Assembly: GCA_031258575.1 (NCBI GenBank)
Contig: JAIRMQ010000003.1
Span: forward strand, 1 to 33,902
Length of the DNA stretch: 33,902 bases
Origin: Holosporaceae bacterium
GTDB taxonomy: Bacteria > Pseudomonadota > Alphaproteobacteria > UBA3830
Direction: 5' to 3'
Position numbers and translations under genes: made by a program. How positions within the stretch are numbered: the first letter of the stretch is position 1; the number at the start of each line of letters is the position of its first letter. The notes under the pieces were generated by a model, which worked only from the letters and a program-made list of their open reading frames with translations, had not been told where the DNA came from and searched no databases. This document shows positions 17,994 to 26,257 of this stretch, one piece after another.

Positions 17994-18422
17994 ATGGAAT
18001 TAAACTTTTATCATGTTGCCGAAGGAAATTTAATTTCTTCAGTAATCCGGTTACTCGAAAAGGTTTATGTATCTGAGCAGCGATGTATTTTTTTTAGTCC
18101 ACTCGAAGAACGTGTAAAGGTTGTAGATAAAATGTTGTGGACTTTTTCGACTAATGCGTTTATTCCTCACGGAGATAAAAGTTTAGGATTCCGAGAAAAG
18201 CAGCCGATTTATTTCGCAAATGAAATAGAAAACCCAAATAATGCAGAAGTCTTAGTAATCGCAGATAGTCTTGATTACAAGCTCTGGAACAACTTCGAAA
18301 GAGTTTTCCTCATCTTCGAAGAGAAAACAGATAATACTTGGTCTACTTATAGTCGCTTGAAAAATAGCCAAGAAAATGTAAACTATTGGAAGCAGTTAGT
18401 TAAAGGCTGGGAAAAATTATAA
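17994..18422 (+). CDS. holC: DNA polymerase III chi subunit
   Basis: Chi belongs to the clamp-loader assembly and contacts single-strand binding protein. The 142-residue product shows the family features: ELNFYHV at 2-8, [15 protein letters not shown] at about 27-41, DKMLWTF and FIPHG at about 46-60. An acidic [20 protein letters not shown] stretch follows at about 73-92. It follows pepA by one base without a visible ribosome site, so translation probably depends on coupling to pepA. Low sequence conservation is normal for this family; position after pepA supports the call. Confidence 0.88.
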   Translation: MELNFYHVAEGNLISSVIRLLEKVYVSEQRCIFFSPLEERVKVVDKMLWTFSTNAFIPHGDKSLGFREKQPIYFANEIENPNNAEVLVIADSLDYKLWNNFERVFLIFEEKTDNTWSTYSRLKNSQENVNYWKQLVKGWEKL

Positions 18423-18435
18423 AAATAGAAAAAAA

Positions 18436-18858
18436 ATGCTAGAACAGAGAACGCTTTCTATTATTAAGCCAGACGCAACGTCTAGAAATCTTGTCGGTGC
18501 TATTAATTCTCGCTTTGAACAGGCGGGACTTAGAATAATTGCGCAGAAAAGGCTGCAGCTAACAAAATCTCAGGCAGAAAAATTTTACGAAGTACACAGG
18601 GGAAAAGCCTTTTATAATAGTCTCTGTGAATATATGGCATCAGCGCCAATAGTTGTTCAAGTTCTGTGTGGAGAGGATGCTGTTGCAGAAAACAGGAAGA
18701 TTATGGGATCCACAAATCCTGCAAATGCGGAAGTAGGAACAATCCGTAGAGATTTTGGCCAAAGCATTGAGCATAATTCCGTTCACGGATCAGATAGTCT
18801 GGAAAATGCGGAAATTGAAATCAGCTTCTTTTTCAGTCAATTGGAGATAGTTGAATAA
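18436..18858 (+). CDS. ndk: Nucleoside diphosphate kinase
   Basis: Ndk balances nucleoside triphosphate pools by phosphate transfer through a His intermediate. The 140-residue length is standard. TLSIIKPDA at 6-14 holds the nucleotide-binding Lys11, [18 protein letters not shown] spans 91-108, and NSVHGSDS at 114-121 places the phospho-acceptor His at 117. The gene is 13 bases after holC; the upstream sequence is nearly all A, with no recognisable Shine-Dalgarno. Confidence 0.97.
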   Translation: MLEQRTLSIIKPDATSRNLVGAINSRFEQAGLRIIAQKRLQLTKSQAEKFYEVHRGKAFYNSLCEYMASAPIVVQVLCGEDAVAENRKIMGSTNPANAEVGTIRRDFGQSIEHNSVHGSDSLENAEIEISFFFSQLEIVE

Positions 18859-18864
18859 TTTTCT

Positions 18865-19389
18865 ATGAAATACTCTTTACTTCTAGTTTTTCTGATAAAC
18901 CTTTCGGCTGTCACGGCAAGTGATTATCTTGTGGTTGAGAATACAGAGGTAAAGCAGGCGGATAGTAATGCTTCCAAAGCTAAACAGAAGGCTATGTCGC
19001 TTGCTCTTCGAAATGCATTTAATAAAGTTCTTCCTAGCGAGATTTCTGCAATTTCAGAAAGACAAATACAAGACTGTATTTATGATTATTCTATAGATCG
19101 CGAGAAGTTTTCTGATTCGGTATATATTGGGCGTTTTTCTTATAAGTTCAAGAAAAAAAAGGTGGCAGCTCTCCTGAAAAGTTATGGAATAAAAATGGAT
19201 TTTGAAGAGACTCTTTCCAATAATGTAAGGCTTGCGGTTTATTTGAAGGATTATATTGAAAATATACAAAAACTGGAATCGTTTGGAATAAAAGTTGAAA
19301 AATTTTCTAATGAAAAAATCGTGTTTTCGATGGATAAAAAGTTTTTGGCTGATTTTCAGGAACTGCATATAAAGTGGGCACTTCTTTAG
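18865..19389 (+). CDS. Secreted DUF2066-like protein
   Basis: The 174-residue product has a signal peptide (MKYSLLLVFLINLSAVTAS, cleavage near 18/19). Its mature part matches the pattern I know for DUF2066-type exported proteins: KAMSLALRNAFNKVL (about 43-57), then YSIDREKFSDSVYIGRFSYKF and VAALLKSYGI. The protein is shorter than usual and its role is unknown; the family is periplasmic. It starts 6 bases after ndk, with ggag lying 18 bases upstream inside ndk, so it is probably the last gene of pepA-holC-ndk. Family assignment is from motif memory and uncertain. Confidence 0.7.
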   Translation: MKYSLLLVFLINLSAVTASDYLVVENTEVKQADSNASKAKQKAMSLALRNAFNKVLPSEISAISERQIQDCIYDYSIDREKFSDSVYIGRFSYKFKKKKVAALLKSYGIKMDFEETLSNNVRLAVYLKDYIENIQKLESFGIKVEKFSNEKIVFSMDKKFLADFQELHIKWALL

Positions 19390-19406
19390 CTGTCTCGAGT
19401 ATCAGC

Positions 19407-19432
19407 AATTAGATTTAAAAATGCGTCTAATT
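19407..19432. terminator. Weak hairpin between convergent genes
   Basis: A perfect 7-base stem (aattaga at 19407-19413, tctaatt at 19426-19432) with a 12-base loop lies between the ends of the DUF2066-like gene and the ABC transporter operon. On the plus strand it is followed by ttcc and a T-rich stretch. The stem is AT-rich and weak, so terminator function is only possible. Confidence 0.3.
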
Positions 19433-19447
19433 TTCCATTGTTTTTGC

Positions 19448-20116
19448 CTATTGTGACTGCTGGAAATCCCAACACGTCATCAGTTGATTTACTGCATCTT
19501 CTTTGTGAGCATCAATATCTGCAGCGACTTTTCCATTTTTAAGTAAAATAATTCTGTCGGAAATTTTGGACAGGAATTCCAAATTATGTGATGCAATTAT
19601 CATTGTGATATCAGATTCCTGGACATTTTTAAGTAGATTTACGATATCATTCGTCGCATTTACATCCAATCCGGATGTTGGCTCATCGCACAGTAATACA
19701 TTAGGACTGATCATTAAGCTTCTGGCAAGTGCAACCCTTTGTTTCTGGCCTCCAGATAGATTATATGGATACTCTGATGCTTTTGTCGCTATACCAAGTT
19801 TGTTCAGCATAGTAATTGCTTTCTCTTCATAGTTTTTTTCTCTATCTTTCAACGTAGGAGAGTAAATAATATTCTGCAGAACAGTCATATGCGGAAACAA
19901 TTGAAAATCTTGAAACATAAACCCGATCTTCCCATCACATTCCACAGTACCAGAGGTCGGAATCTCTAATCCCTGAATACACCGTAGCAACGTAGATTTT
20001 CCTCCTCCCGAAGCACCGGCCAATCCAATAATTTCTGTCTTTTTTATGGTCAGGTTTATATTATCTAGTACTTTTTCGGAATTGAATTTCTTGCATAGAT
20101 TATGAATTTTTAACAT
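19448..20116 (-). CDS. Arginine-type ABC transporter ATP-binding protein
   Basis: This is the ATPase of a polar amino acid uptake system (GlnQ/ArtP/HisP group). From the ATG at 20116 it has 222 residues: Walker A GASGGGKST 34-42, Q-loop Gln69, signature LSGGQKQR 120-127, Walker B LLCDEPTSGLD 141-151 and switch His177. An in-frame TTG at 20134 would extend it; the ATG with aagaga upstream is preferred. It overlaps the permease gene by 17 bases and is the last gene of the three-gene operon. Arginine as substrate is inferred from the adjacent argR and ARG box. Confidence 0.93.
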   Translation of the reverse strand: MLKIHNLCKKFNSEKVLDNINLTIKKTEIIGLAGASGGGKSTLLRCIQGLEIPTSGTVECDGKIGFMFQDFQLFPHMTVLQNIIYSPTLKDREKNYEEKAITMLNKLGIATKASEYPYNLSGGQKQRVALARSLMISPNVLLCDEPTSGLDVNATNDIVNLLKNVQESDITMIIASHNLEFLSKISDRIILLKNGKVAADIDAHKEDAVNQLMTCWDFQQSQ

Positions 20117-20747
20117 AGGACATCTCTTTTTCAACTTTTTTCCCGATATATTCTATAAATAAAACGAGAGAGTAATAATATCCACCGGCGATACATAATG
20201 GTACGAAATACTCAAATTGCTCTGCTGCTATTGATTGGGACATTTTCATGATATCCATCCCTCCAATAGTTGCGATAAGTGCTGTTTCTTTAAGTAATGC
20301 AATTATTTCATTAACCATTGCCGGAAAAACGTTTCTCACAATTTGCGGCATAATTATATCCTTCCACATAGGGAAAACAGGGATACCTAACGTCTTGGCC
20401 GCTTCGAATTGCCCTTTTGGAATACTCTCGATACCGGATCTTAAAATTTCAGCCACATAGGCTGAACTATTAAGACCAAAAGCGATAATTCCAGCAGTAA
20501 GCAAGTTAAGCCTTACCCCCATCAATGCTGGAAGCGCAAAATACACTAAACTCAATTGTAAGATGACAGGAGTTCCACGTATTATCGAAATAAAACCGCT
20601 GATAAACCAACTACAAATTCCACTGTATCTCATAATCGAAAATACTGTTCCAATGGTGAACCCGAGAACGACTCCACCAAGTAGCAATTCTAATGTTGCC
20701 GGAATTCCAGAGGCTACATAGACAATATTCGAAATTATTTTTTCCAT
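20100..20747 (-). CDS. Arginine-type ABC transporter permease
   Basis: This is the membrane subunit of the polar amino acid transporter. The 215-residue protein has the HisM/GlnP/ArtQ layout with about five membrane segments. RGTP is at 57-60, and the EAA loop that docks the ATPase (EAAKTLG, 115-121, then DIIMPQIVRNVFPA) follows. Only one permease gene is present, so it probably works as a homodimer, as GlnP does. Its ATG lies 13 bases inside the end of the binding-protein gene. Confidence 0.93.
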   Translation of the reverse strand: MEKIISNIVYVASGIPATLELLLGGVVLGFTIGTVFSIMRYSGICSWFISGFISIIRGTPVILQLSLVYFALPALMGVRLNLLTAGIIAFGLNSSAYVAEILRSGIESIPKGQFEAAKTLGIPVFPMWKDIIMPQIVRNVFPAMVNEIIALLKETALIATIGGMDIMKMSQSIAAEQFEYFVPLCIAGGYYYSLVLFIEYIGKKVEKEMSYVKNS

Positions 20748-21469
20748 TTAAACCATTTTTCCTTTAGTTCCTGAATTTTTCCTTTTTCAATGAGAGATTT
20801 TATGGCCGCATTTAGTTTGTCTTTCAGAGGAGAACCCTTTTTGATTAGTATACAGCTTCCCTCGTTTGCTTCCGAAATGAGCGAACATTTAAGATTCTGA
20901 TTTTTTTCACAAAAAGAAATGCATTGCGCATATCCAATGAAAACACAATCTACATGTCCTGCTTTCAGCGCCTCAATAAGTTGGTTGTTATTACTCATGG
21001 TAATTCCTGTCACGCTTGGAACATGTTTTTTAAGCCAAATGTCCACTGTGGTTCCCAGTTGCGTTCCGACCTTCGTATGGGCCATTTGAGCTTTATTTGT
21101 AATTGGATTCTCTTTTTTATAAACAACACCATAGGCGTCATGGTAATAACTATCAGAAAAGTCGAAATTTTTCTTCCGTTCTTCAGTCGGAGCAAATCCG
21201 GCGATTCCAGCATCTACAGTGCCATTGTTAATAGAAGGCAGAATAGAATCAAATGGCATATCCACTATAGAAACTTCTTTTCCCAGCTCATTGGCTATCA
21301 TTTGGGCAAGTTCTATCTCGAATCCAACGATTTTTCCATTTTCATAATATTCAAATGGTGGATAATCCGCACTGGTGCCGAATTTGATAAATTTATCATC
21401 CCTTTTCTCATCACATCCGCACAATAAAACGCCCCATAAAATTAATAGAAGAATACCAATTTTATTCAT
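20735..21469 (-). CDS. Arginine-type ABC solute-binding lipoprotein
   Basis: This is the extracytoplasmic receptor of the transporter. The second of two tandem ATGs (21469) is chosen because aaggag then sits 5 bases away rather than 2. The 244 residues start with a lipoprotein signal ending LLCGC (lipidated Cys19). A bacterial family-3 solute-binding domain follows: GTSADYPPFEYYENGKIVGFE near 31-51, with the DAGIAGFAPTEERKK ligand-site region near 90-105. A lipid anchor fits the lnt gene nearby. The ARG-box region upstream argues for arginine or a related basic amino acid rather than glutamine. Confidence 0.92.
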   Translation of the reverse strand: MNKIGILLLILWGVLLCGCDEKRDDKFIKFGTSADYPPFEYYENGKIVGFEIELAQMIANELGKEVSIVDMPFDSILPSINNGTVDAGIAGFAPTEERKKNFDFSDSYYHDAYGVVYKKENPITNKAQMAHTKVGTQLGTTVDIWLKKHVPSVTGITMSNNNQLIEALKAGHVDCVFIGYAQCISFCEKNQNLKCSLISEANEGSCILIKKGSPLKDKLNAAIKSLIEKGKIQELKEKWFKWKK

Positions 21470-21500
21470 CATTACTCCTTATTCATCTTATACTCATATT

Positions 21501-21532
21501 ATGAATATAGCTCATATTTTTGGTTTTATCAA
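21501..21532 (-). promoter_or_regulatory. Transporter promoter overlapping a weak ARG half-site
   Basis: On the minus strand, TTGATA (21532-21527) and TATATT (21509-21504) are 17 bases apart, each 5/6 to the sigma-70 consensus, about 35 bases before the binding-protein ATG. On the plus strand, tgaatatagctca (21502-21514) covers the -10 box and resembles a degenerate ARG box. ArgR bound here would block polymerase. Confidence 0.6.
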
Positions 21533-21550
21533 GTAGTTTAGGTAAAAAAG

Positions 21551-21578
21551 TGAATATATATTCATTTTCTGATATAAT
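21551..21578 (+). promoter_or_regulatory. ARG box and argR promoter
   Basis: The perfect 14-base palindrome tgaatatatattca (21551-21564) matches the ArgR/AhrC operator consensus TGAAT-N4-ATTCA. A perfect -10 box tataat (21573-21578) follows, and the -35 position for 17-base spacing (21550-21555) falls inside the palindrome. The ArgR protein is encoded 40 bases downstream, so autorepression is the straightforward reading. Confidence 0.8.
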
Positions 21579-21603
21579 ACCCCGGCAGAAATAAAGGAAG
21601 GAT

Positions 21604-22071
21604 ATGTTAGACATAATTCTTGATGAACATATTATCAACATTATCAGAAACAATAAGATTTTCGAACAGAGAGACTTGCAAAAAATGTTGAAAGATGTTG
21701 GATTGAATATTCCGCAAGCGACAATATCTAGAAGATTGAAAAAACTTAACATCGTAAAGATTAACGGTATATATCAATCCGTCGAATATAACCAATCGTA
21801 TCTACCGATTGTATTAAACTTGCATATCTCCGATTCTGGACTAATCGTTATGCACACGCCTCCAGGACAGGCGAATAGTCTTGCATATTATATAGATCGG
21901 AAATACCTTAACCAGGGAAAAAATCCAAGCTCAAATATAATCGGAACAATCGCCGGAGATGATACGATACTGATAATCCTAAAAGATAAATCTGAAATAA
22001 AAGAAACACTGGAATTGCTTCATTCTGATTTTCCATACCTAGCTTCGTTTTCTACACGGCCAGTGAATTAA
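21604..22071 (+). CDS. argR: Arginine repressor ArgR
   Basis: ArgR is an arginine-sensing hexameric repressor/activator. The 155-residue protein has the N-terminal winged HTH (about 1-70, [11 protein letters not shown] and [16 protein letters not shown]). The C-terminal arginine-binding oligomerisation domain includes [15 protein letters not shown] (about 94-108) and [13 protein letters not shown] (about 121-133); the Asp-Asp of GDD is the arginine-contact pair. A good aaggaagg site precedes the ATG. It is divergent from the ABC transporter and shares its operator region. No arginine biosynthetic gene is in the window, so it may mainly control uptake. Confidence 0.94.
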   Translation: MLDIILDEHIINIIRNNKIFEQRDLQKMLKDVGLNIPQATISRRLKKLNIVKINGIYQSVEYNQSYLPIVLNLHISDSGLIVMHTPPGQANSLAYYIDRKYLNQGKNPSSNIIGTIAGDDTILIILKDKSEIKETLELLHSDFPYLASFSTRPVN

Positions 22072-22077
22072 CTACTC

Positions 22078-23481
22078 TTAATTGGTGCATATAATACGGA
22101 GTGGTATATTCACTTCGCGAGCATTAGATTCGTTTATTGATATTTTAGTAATTTCTCTACCACATGGATCATATACTGCGCTTATTCCATAGTTCGTAAC
22201 TCTAATAAGAGGAATACCCGTCTCGATGGCTCTGGCTCTCACTATTTGTAAATGTTGAAAAGGTTCGGTTGTAAATCCGAACCATCCATCGTTAGTTACG
22301 TTTACAATTAGATCAATGTCATTTGAGAGATGTGCGAAACGGGCAGGGAAGACAGCTTCATAGCATATTGCTAAAACTATCTTCATACCTTTAATAGTAA
22401 GAACATTAGATCGTTCTCCAACATCGAAGTCTCCTATATCAGAAGCAATACTCTGGAAAGGGAGATATTTTCGGAAAGGAATGTATTCACCAAATGGCAG
22501 CAATCTAATTTTATCATATTTCGCGACATTGTGACCATTGTGGTCTATAACCACTATACTATTGTGTACTTTTCCTGTGAATAAGTCCTTTCGAACAGCT
22601 CCAGCTACTAGGTATTCATTTTCCTGTAAAGGAGATCTGAGATATTCGTGAAGATGTACGCTATTTTCTTTGTACAAATAAGGAATAGACGCTTCCGGCC
22701 AAATTATAAAATCCAGCTTATTAGTGTGATAGCTAAGTTTTAAATGCTCATTTAAATTACTTAATGAAAGAGAGGGATTATTTTTATCTTCCTGCGATAT
22801 ATTGCCTTGAACTATTCTTACTTTTTTATCGGTGAATTGAGTTGGATATGAAGTGAGTCTTATTATTCCAAACAATAATATAAACAGAAACAAAGACGTT
22901 AATATCGCGACATTTTTTCTAAATTTCTTCATATCGCCCGTTTTATAATAAATAAACGACAGACCAGTGAGTTCAGAAATGAACATAGTCACGAAAGTTA
23001 ATCCATAAATTCCATATAAGCTAAGAGTCTGCAGGAAGACTTCGTGATAGCTCCAGATATATCCTGGAAGAACCCAAGGGAACCCCAGTAGAAAATTTCC
23101 ACAAAAAAACATGGTCAAAGTAAAGGAAGAAGAGAAAACCATCGGTTTCCCGACTTTTTTTGTAATTAAAGCAGGGATAAGCAAAAAACTTGATAAATAC
23201 GCGGGAATAAGGGTTATGGCTAAAGGAGCTAGTATCCGGTGTTCAGAGCTAAATCTTAGCGGGAATATTATCCAATATAAGCATCCGATATGCATGAAAA
23301 AGAAGAAACAAAAGACGCTTTTCAGCATGGACTTTACGCTATTCGTTCTTCTTATATGAAGAAGTAACCAAGCATGAGTTATTAAAAATACCGGAAAAAC
23401 ATTAAAAGGAGCGAAAGAAAACGCGGTAACTGCACCATACAACCCACTTTTTAATAGGAAGGGTTTATCACTTTTTTGCAT
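22078..23481 (-). CDS. lnt: Apolipoprotein N-acyltransferase
   Basis: Lnt adds the third acyl chain to lipoproteins in the inner membrane before outer-membrane sorting. The 467-residue protein has an N-terminal membrane region (about 10-210, six or more segments) and a periplasmic nitrilase-like domain. The catalytic triad is Glu263 (WPEAS), Lys324 (KYDKIRLLPFGEY) and Cys373 (ICYEAVFP); NVTNDGWFG follows. It is a little shorter than E. coli Lnt (512). Its ATG overlaps the 3' end of the dcd-like gene by 14 bases, so that gene may be kept partly for translation of lnt. Its substrates would include the lipoproteins at 20735 and 26238. Confidence 0.95.
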   Translation of the reverse strand: MQKSDKPFLLKSGLYGAVTAFSFAPFNVFPVFLITHAWLLLHIRRTNSVKSMLKSVFCFFFFMHIGCLYWIIFPLRFSSEHRILAPLAITLIPAYLSSFLLIPALITKKVGKPMVFSSSFTLTMFFCGNFLLGFPWVLPGYIWSYHEVFLQTLSLYGIYGLTFVTMFISELTGLSFIYYKTGDMKKFRKNVAILTSLFLFILLFGIIRLTSYPTQFTDKKVRIVQGNISQEDKNNPSLSLSNLNEHLKLSYHTNKLDFIIWPEASIPYLYKENSVHLHEYLRSPLQENEYLVAGAVRKDLFTGKVHNSIVVIDHNGHNVAKYDKIRLLPFGEYIPFRKYLPFQSIASDIGDFDVGERSNVLTIKGMKIVLAICYEAVFPARFAHLSNDIDLIVNVTNDGWFGFTTEPFQHLQIVRARAIETGIPLIRVTNYGISAVYDPCGREITKISINESNAREVNIPLRIICTN

Positions 23482-23851
23482 TATTAAAATCTAGATACAT
23501 CTTGGACGTAATTGGTCCGGTAGCACCTTGATACCGTCCTTTATATTTCTCAATTTTTCCAAGCGATGTTTTCCCTATTAAAGAAGGAACAAAGGTATCG
23601 CTACCAATTTCTTCGTAGGTATTAGCTAAATACATTTTATTAGGAGATAACACATACCCATTATCTGTGAAATCAATTTCGATATATGATGTTTCTTTTT
23701 TAGGGTCAACTGGCAGATCAGCGATTTCAAGCAATTTGTAATCTATTCGATAATCACAACTGTTAGGGTTAAGCATCGATTTATCAAACGGAGAGATATG
23801 AATATTTCTCCCATCTACATTTTTGCGGATTTCATGCCCTGTTAGTATCAT
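23468..23851 (-). CDS. dCTP deaminase-like protein with core deletion
   Basis: Residues 1-100 follow the dCTP deaminase (Dcd) fold: MILTGHEIRK, LNPNSCDYRI (27-36), YVLSPNKMYLANTYEEI (66-82) and LIGKTSLGKI (91-100). Residues 101-121 (EKYKGRYQGATGPITSKMYLDF region) match the family C-terminus. Between them the usual 40-60 residues are absent, including the TLE strand bearing the catalytic Glu. The frame is kept, so this is a clean internal deletion near 23551, giving 127 residues instead of about 170-190. Deaminase activity is very unlikely. It may be a pseudogene with an intact frame or a non-catalytic nucleotide-binding protein. It overlaps lnt by 14 bases. Confidence 0.75.
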   Translation of the reverse strand: MILTGHEIRKNVDGRNIHISPFDKSMLNPNSCDYRIDYKLLEIADLPVDPKKETSYIEIDFTDNGYVLSPNKMYLANTYEEIGSDTFVPSLIGKTSLGKIEKYKGRYQGATGPITSKMYLDFNNAKK

Positions 23852-23904
23852 TCTTGCTTTCTAATTCCTGTTAATATATTTAAGTTATAGGAAAAGTACA
23901 AGAC

Positions 23905-25539
23905 TTAATCGTCTATATGGACTATCACCGTAGGCTTTTTGCCTCTCGCATTCACGAAAAGATTTTTTATCATTTTCTCTACTATCGTTTTCATTTTATT
24001 TTTATCATGCGATTCATTTAATAATTTTACTTCCGATGCCAGATCATTTCTAATATCCGTTAATTCAATATTTTCAGAATTCTCAAATACACCTATGCAC
24101 ACCATATCTAGCAATTTTATGCTTCCTTTTCCGCGTTTTAGACATACGCTAACAACGCCTCGAGCGGAAAGTTTTTCTCTTTCTTTATATATAACTCCAG
24201 TTAGCGGAATTAACTTCGTTCCGTCTACTGCAAGAACTCCTACTTGCAAATTTTTCACCAGCTCCGGACCATCTTTAGACAGTTTTATCAAATCTCCATC
24301 ATTAGGAATTATAATTTCTTTTATTCCATAATCTTCCGCAATTTCTGCATGTTTATAGAGATGCAATCTTCCGCCATGTATCGGAATGAGAATTTTAGGA
24401 CGCACTAAATCATACAAGCGAATTAGTTCTTCTCTGCTCGGATGCCCAGATGCATGAACATCGCAATCCATATCTGTAATGATTTTTACATTTTTTTCAG
24501 CCAATGAATTTTGAATAGCCAAAACTGATTTTTCGTTTCCAGGAATAATTCTGGATGAAAAAACCATAACGTCGCCTTCCTTCAATTTTATGTGATTATG
24601 TACATCGTTGGAAATTTTGCTTAATGCAGAGTTAACTTCTCCCTGACTACCAGTACAGACCAATAAAATCTTCGTAGGATCAAGGGAATTCGCTTTTTTT
24701 TCATCGAGGAAAGGCGGAATATTTGTAAAATATCCAGCTGACTTTGCAATTTTCTCAATTTTCTTCAGAGATCTCCCCGCAATTACCAATTGACGTCCAT
24801 TTTCTTTTGCTGCTAGGTAACACGACTCTAATCTTGCTAAATTCGACGCGAAGCAAGTTATTAATATTCTCCTGTCTTTATATTTTCTAACAAGATCTAT
24901 TAGATTTTTTCGTACGTCCTTTTCTAAATTATGCCCTTCGCGTCTAAAAACATTTGTAGAATCACAAACTAATGCAAGAACGCCTCTGTCGCCTAAATTT
25001 TTTAGTTTTTCTTCATCTGTTCCAGAACCAAAAACCGGATCGCTGTCTATTCGCCAATCTCCCGAATGTAAAACAGTTCCTCCGGGAGTTGTAATCGCAA
25101 TAGCTGAAGATTCCGGAGTTGAGTGTGCCACATGTATAAACTCTACTGTAAAATTCCCAACTGTTATTTTGTTATTAAGCGATACACGTATAATCGGCAC
25201 TTTTTTTTCTAAATTGAATTGCGCCATTTTTTCTGCAAGCATCTCTGCAGCAAAGGCTCTAGCGTAGATGGAGCATCCTATTGCCGGCCAAAGATATGGA
25301 ATTGCACCTATATGATCTTCATGAGAATGAGTAACGAAAAGTGCTTTAATTTTTGATTTATTTTTTATAAGTTCCTCTGAAGATGGTATTATCAATTCGC
25401 GTCCCAGACGAATATCAAATCCCATTCCCATGTCAACAAGAATCCATTGATCATCATAAATATAAGCATAGAGATTCATACCAACCTCTGAACATCCTCC
25501 TATCGGAACAAAATGTAGCCCACTTATTTTCTTATCCAT
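23905..25539 (-). CDS. rnj: Ribonuclease J
   Basis: RNase J is a metallo-beta-lactamase/beta-CASP enzyme with 5'-3' exonuclease and endonuclease activity in mRNA decay and rRNA maturation. The 544 residues carry the zinc motif HSHEDH at 71-76, later ligands in VAHSTPES and LHSGDW, and beta-CASP features HASGHPSREEL and IPIHGGRLHLYKHAE. The C-terminal domain is present. Alphaproteobacteria commonly have one rnj copy, often next to birA. It overlaps birA by 8 bases; a gtggtga stretch lies before the ATG. Confidence 0.95.
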   Translation of the reverse strand: MDKKISGLHFVPIGGCSEVGMNLYAYIYDDQWILVDMGMGFDIRLGRELIIPSSEELIKNKSKIKALFVTHSHEDHIGAIPYLWPAIGCSIYARAFAAEMLAEKMAQFNLEKKVPIIRVSLNNKITVGNFTVEFIHVAHSTPESSAIAITTPGGTVLHSGDWRIDSDPVFGSGTDEEKLKNLGDRGVLALVCDSTNVFRREGHNLEKDVRKNLIDLVRKYKDRRILITCFASNLARLESCYLAAKENGRQLVIAGRSLKKIEKIAKSAGYFTNIPPFLDEKKANSLDPTKILLVCTGSQGEVNSALSKISNDVHNHIKLKEGDVMVFSSRIIPGNEKSVLAIQNSLAEKNVKIITDMDCDVHASGHPSREELIRLYDLVRPKILIPIHGGRLHLYKHAEIAEDYGIKEIIIPNDGDLIKLSKDGPELVKNLQVGVLAVDGTKLIPLTGVIYKEREKLSARGVVSVCLKRGKGSIKLLDMVCIGVFENSENIELTDIRNDLASEVKLLNESHDKNKMKTIVEKMIKNLFVNARGKKPTVIVHIDD

Positions 25540-26257
25540 AGTTCACCACTATCCTCTCTGTACTCAAGAACATGTCACCGCTTGAAATTAGCAAATCGCG
25601 ACCATCTCTTTCTAAAATTAACTTACCATCGTCGTTAATACCTCTGAATATGCCTGACAGAGAATCAACGCCATTCTTTATTGTAATAGTACAATTCAAT
25701 TCATTAACATTTCGTAACCAATAGTCTCTTACCCCTTCAAACGGAATTAATAAGAAATCGTTCCACACACTTATGATATTTCCGAGTAATTTATCAGCAG
25801 AAATTATGCATCCTCCTAAAACCTCTTTAATACTAGTGGTTTTGCTAATTTCAGGAGAGGAAACCACATTTATTCCAATACTAATAACTGCGATGCCATC
25901 GATTGCAGTAATAAGTATACCAGCTATTTTTGATCTTTCATAGTAGACATCATTTGGCCAATGCAAATATAAATTGTTATTTGGAATATATCTAGAAAGA
26001 GCTTTGTGTACTACACAACCAATTGAAAGAGAAAGCATTCCGTAATTTGTATCTTCTGGAACTTTCTTTATTGCGGACATAAAAAGATTGCCTTCCTCTG
26101 ATATCCAAGATCTTCCGCAACGTCCAACTCCGGACATCTGTTTTTTAGCAATAATAATACATTCTTCGACCTTGTTTGCTTCTATTCGACGAACAGCAAA
26201 CTTATGAGTACTGTCTACTGACTGCAATCTTACAATTTTAATGGTGCTTTGCTGCAA
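25532..26257 (-). CDS. birA: Biotin-protein ligase
   Basis: This enzyme activates biotin and attaches it to carrier protein such as the acetyl-CoA carboxylase subunit. The 241 residues contain VDSTHKFA (14-21), the biotinyl-AMP loop GVGRCGRSW (43-51, usually GRGRxGRxW), LHWPNDVYY (98-106), the catalytic Lys110 in SKIAGIL, and a small C-terminal domain. There is no N-terminal HTH, so it is not a repressor. No ATG lies near the conserved start; the TTG at 26257 gives the right N-terminus and has only a weak agaaga upstream. It overlaps the TPR gene by 20 bases. Confidence 0.92.
   Translation of the reverse strand: MQQSTIKIVRLQSVDSTHKFAVRRIEANKVEECIIIAKKQMSGVGRCGRSWISEEGNLFMSAIKKVPEDTNYGMLSLSIGCVVHKALSRYIPNNNLYLHWPNDVYYERSKIAGILITAIDGIAVISIGINVVSSPEISKTTSIKEVLGGCIISADKLLGNIISVWNDFLLIPFEGVRDYWLRNVNELNCTITIKNGVDSLSGIFRGINDDGKLILERDGRDLLISSGDMFLSTERIVVNYG

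Noticed and set aside
19386-19500. Minus-strand open frame continuing past the ABC ATPase stop with a protein-like tail (FPAVTIGKNNGKLDAFLNLIADTRDS-like, 35 or so codons)
   Set aside because: It is out of frame with the ATPase, whose own C-terminus already has the normal length, and it has no start codon. It could be a remnant but chance is sufficient.
22064-22085. Hairpin aattaa/ttaatt between argR and lnt as a terminator
   Set aside because: Six AT pairs with no T tract, overlapping both coding ends; too weak to call.
23939-24331. 130-codon plus-strand open frame within the RNase J gene
   Set aside because: Antisense shadow of a conserved enzyme, with no ribosome site and a Phe/Ser-rich nonsense composition.
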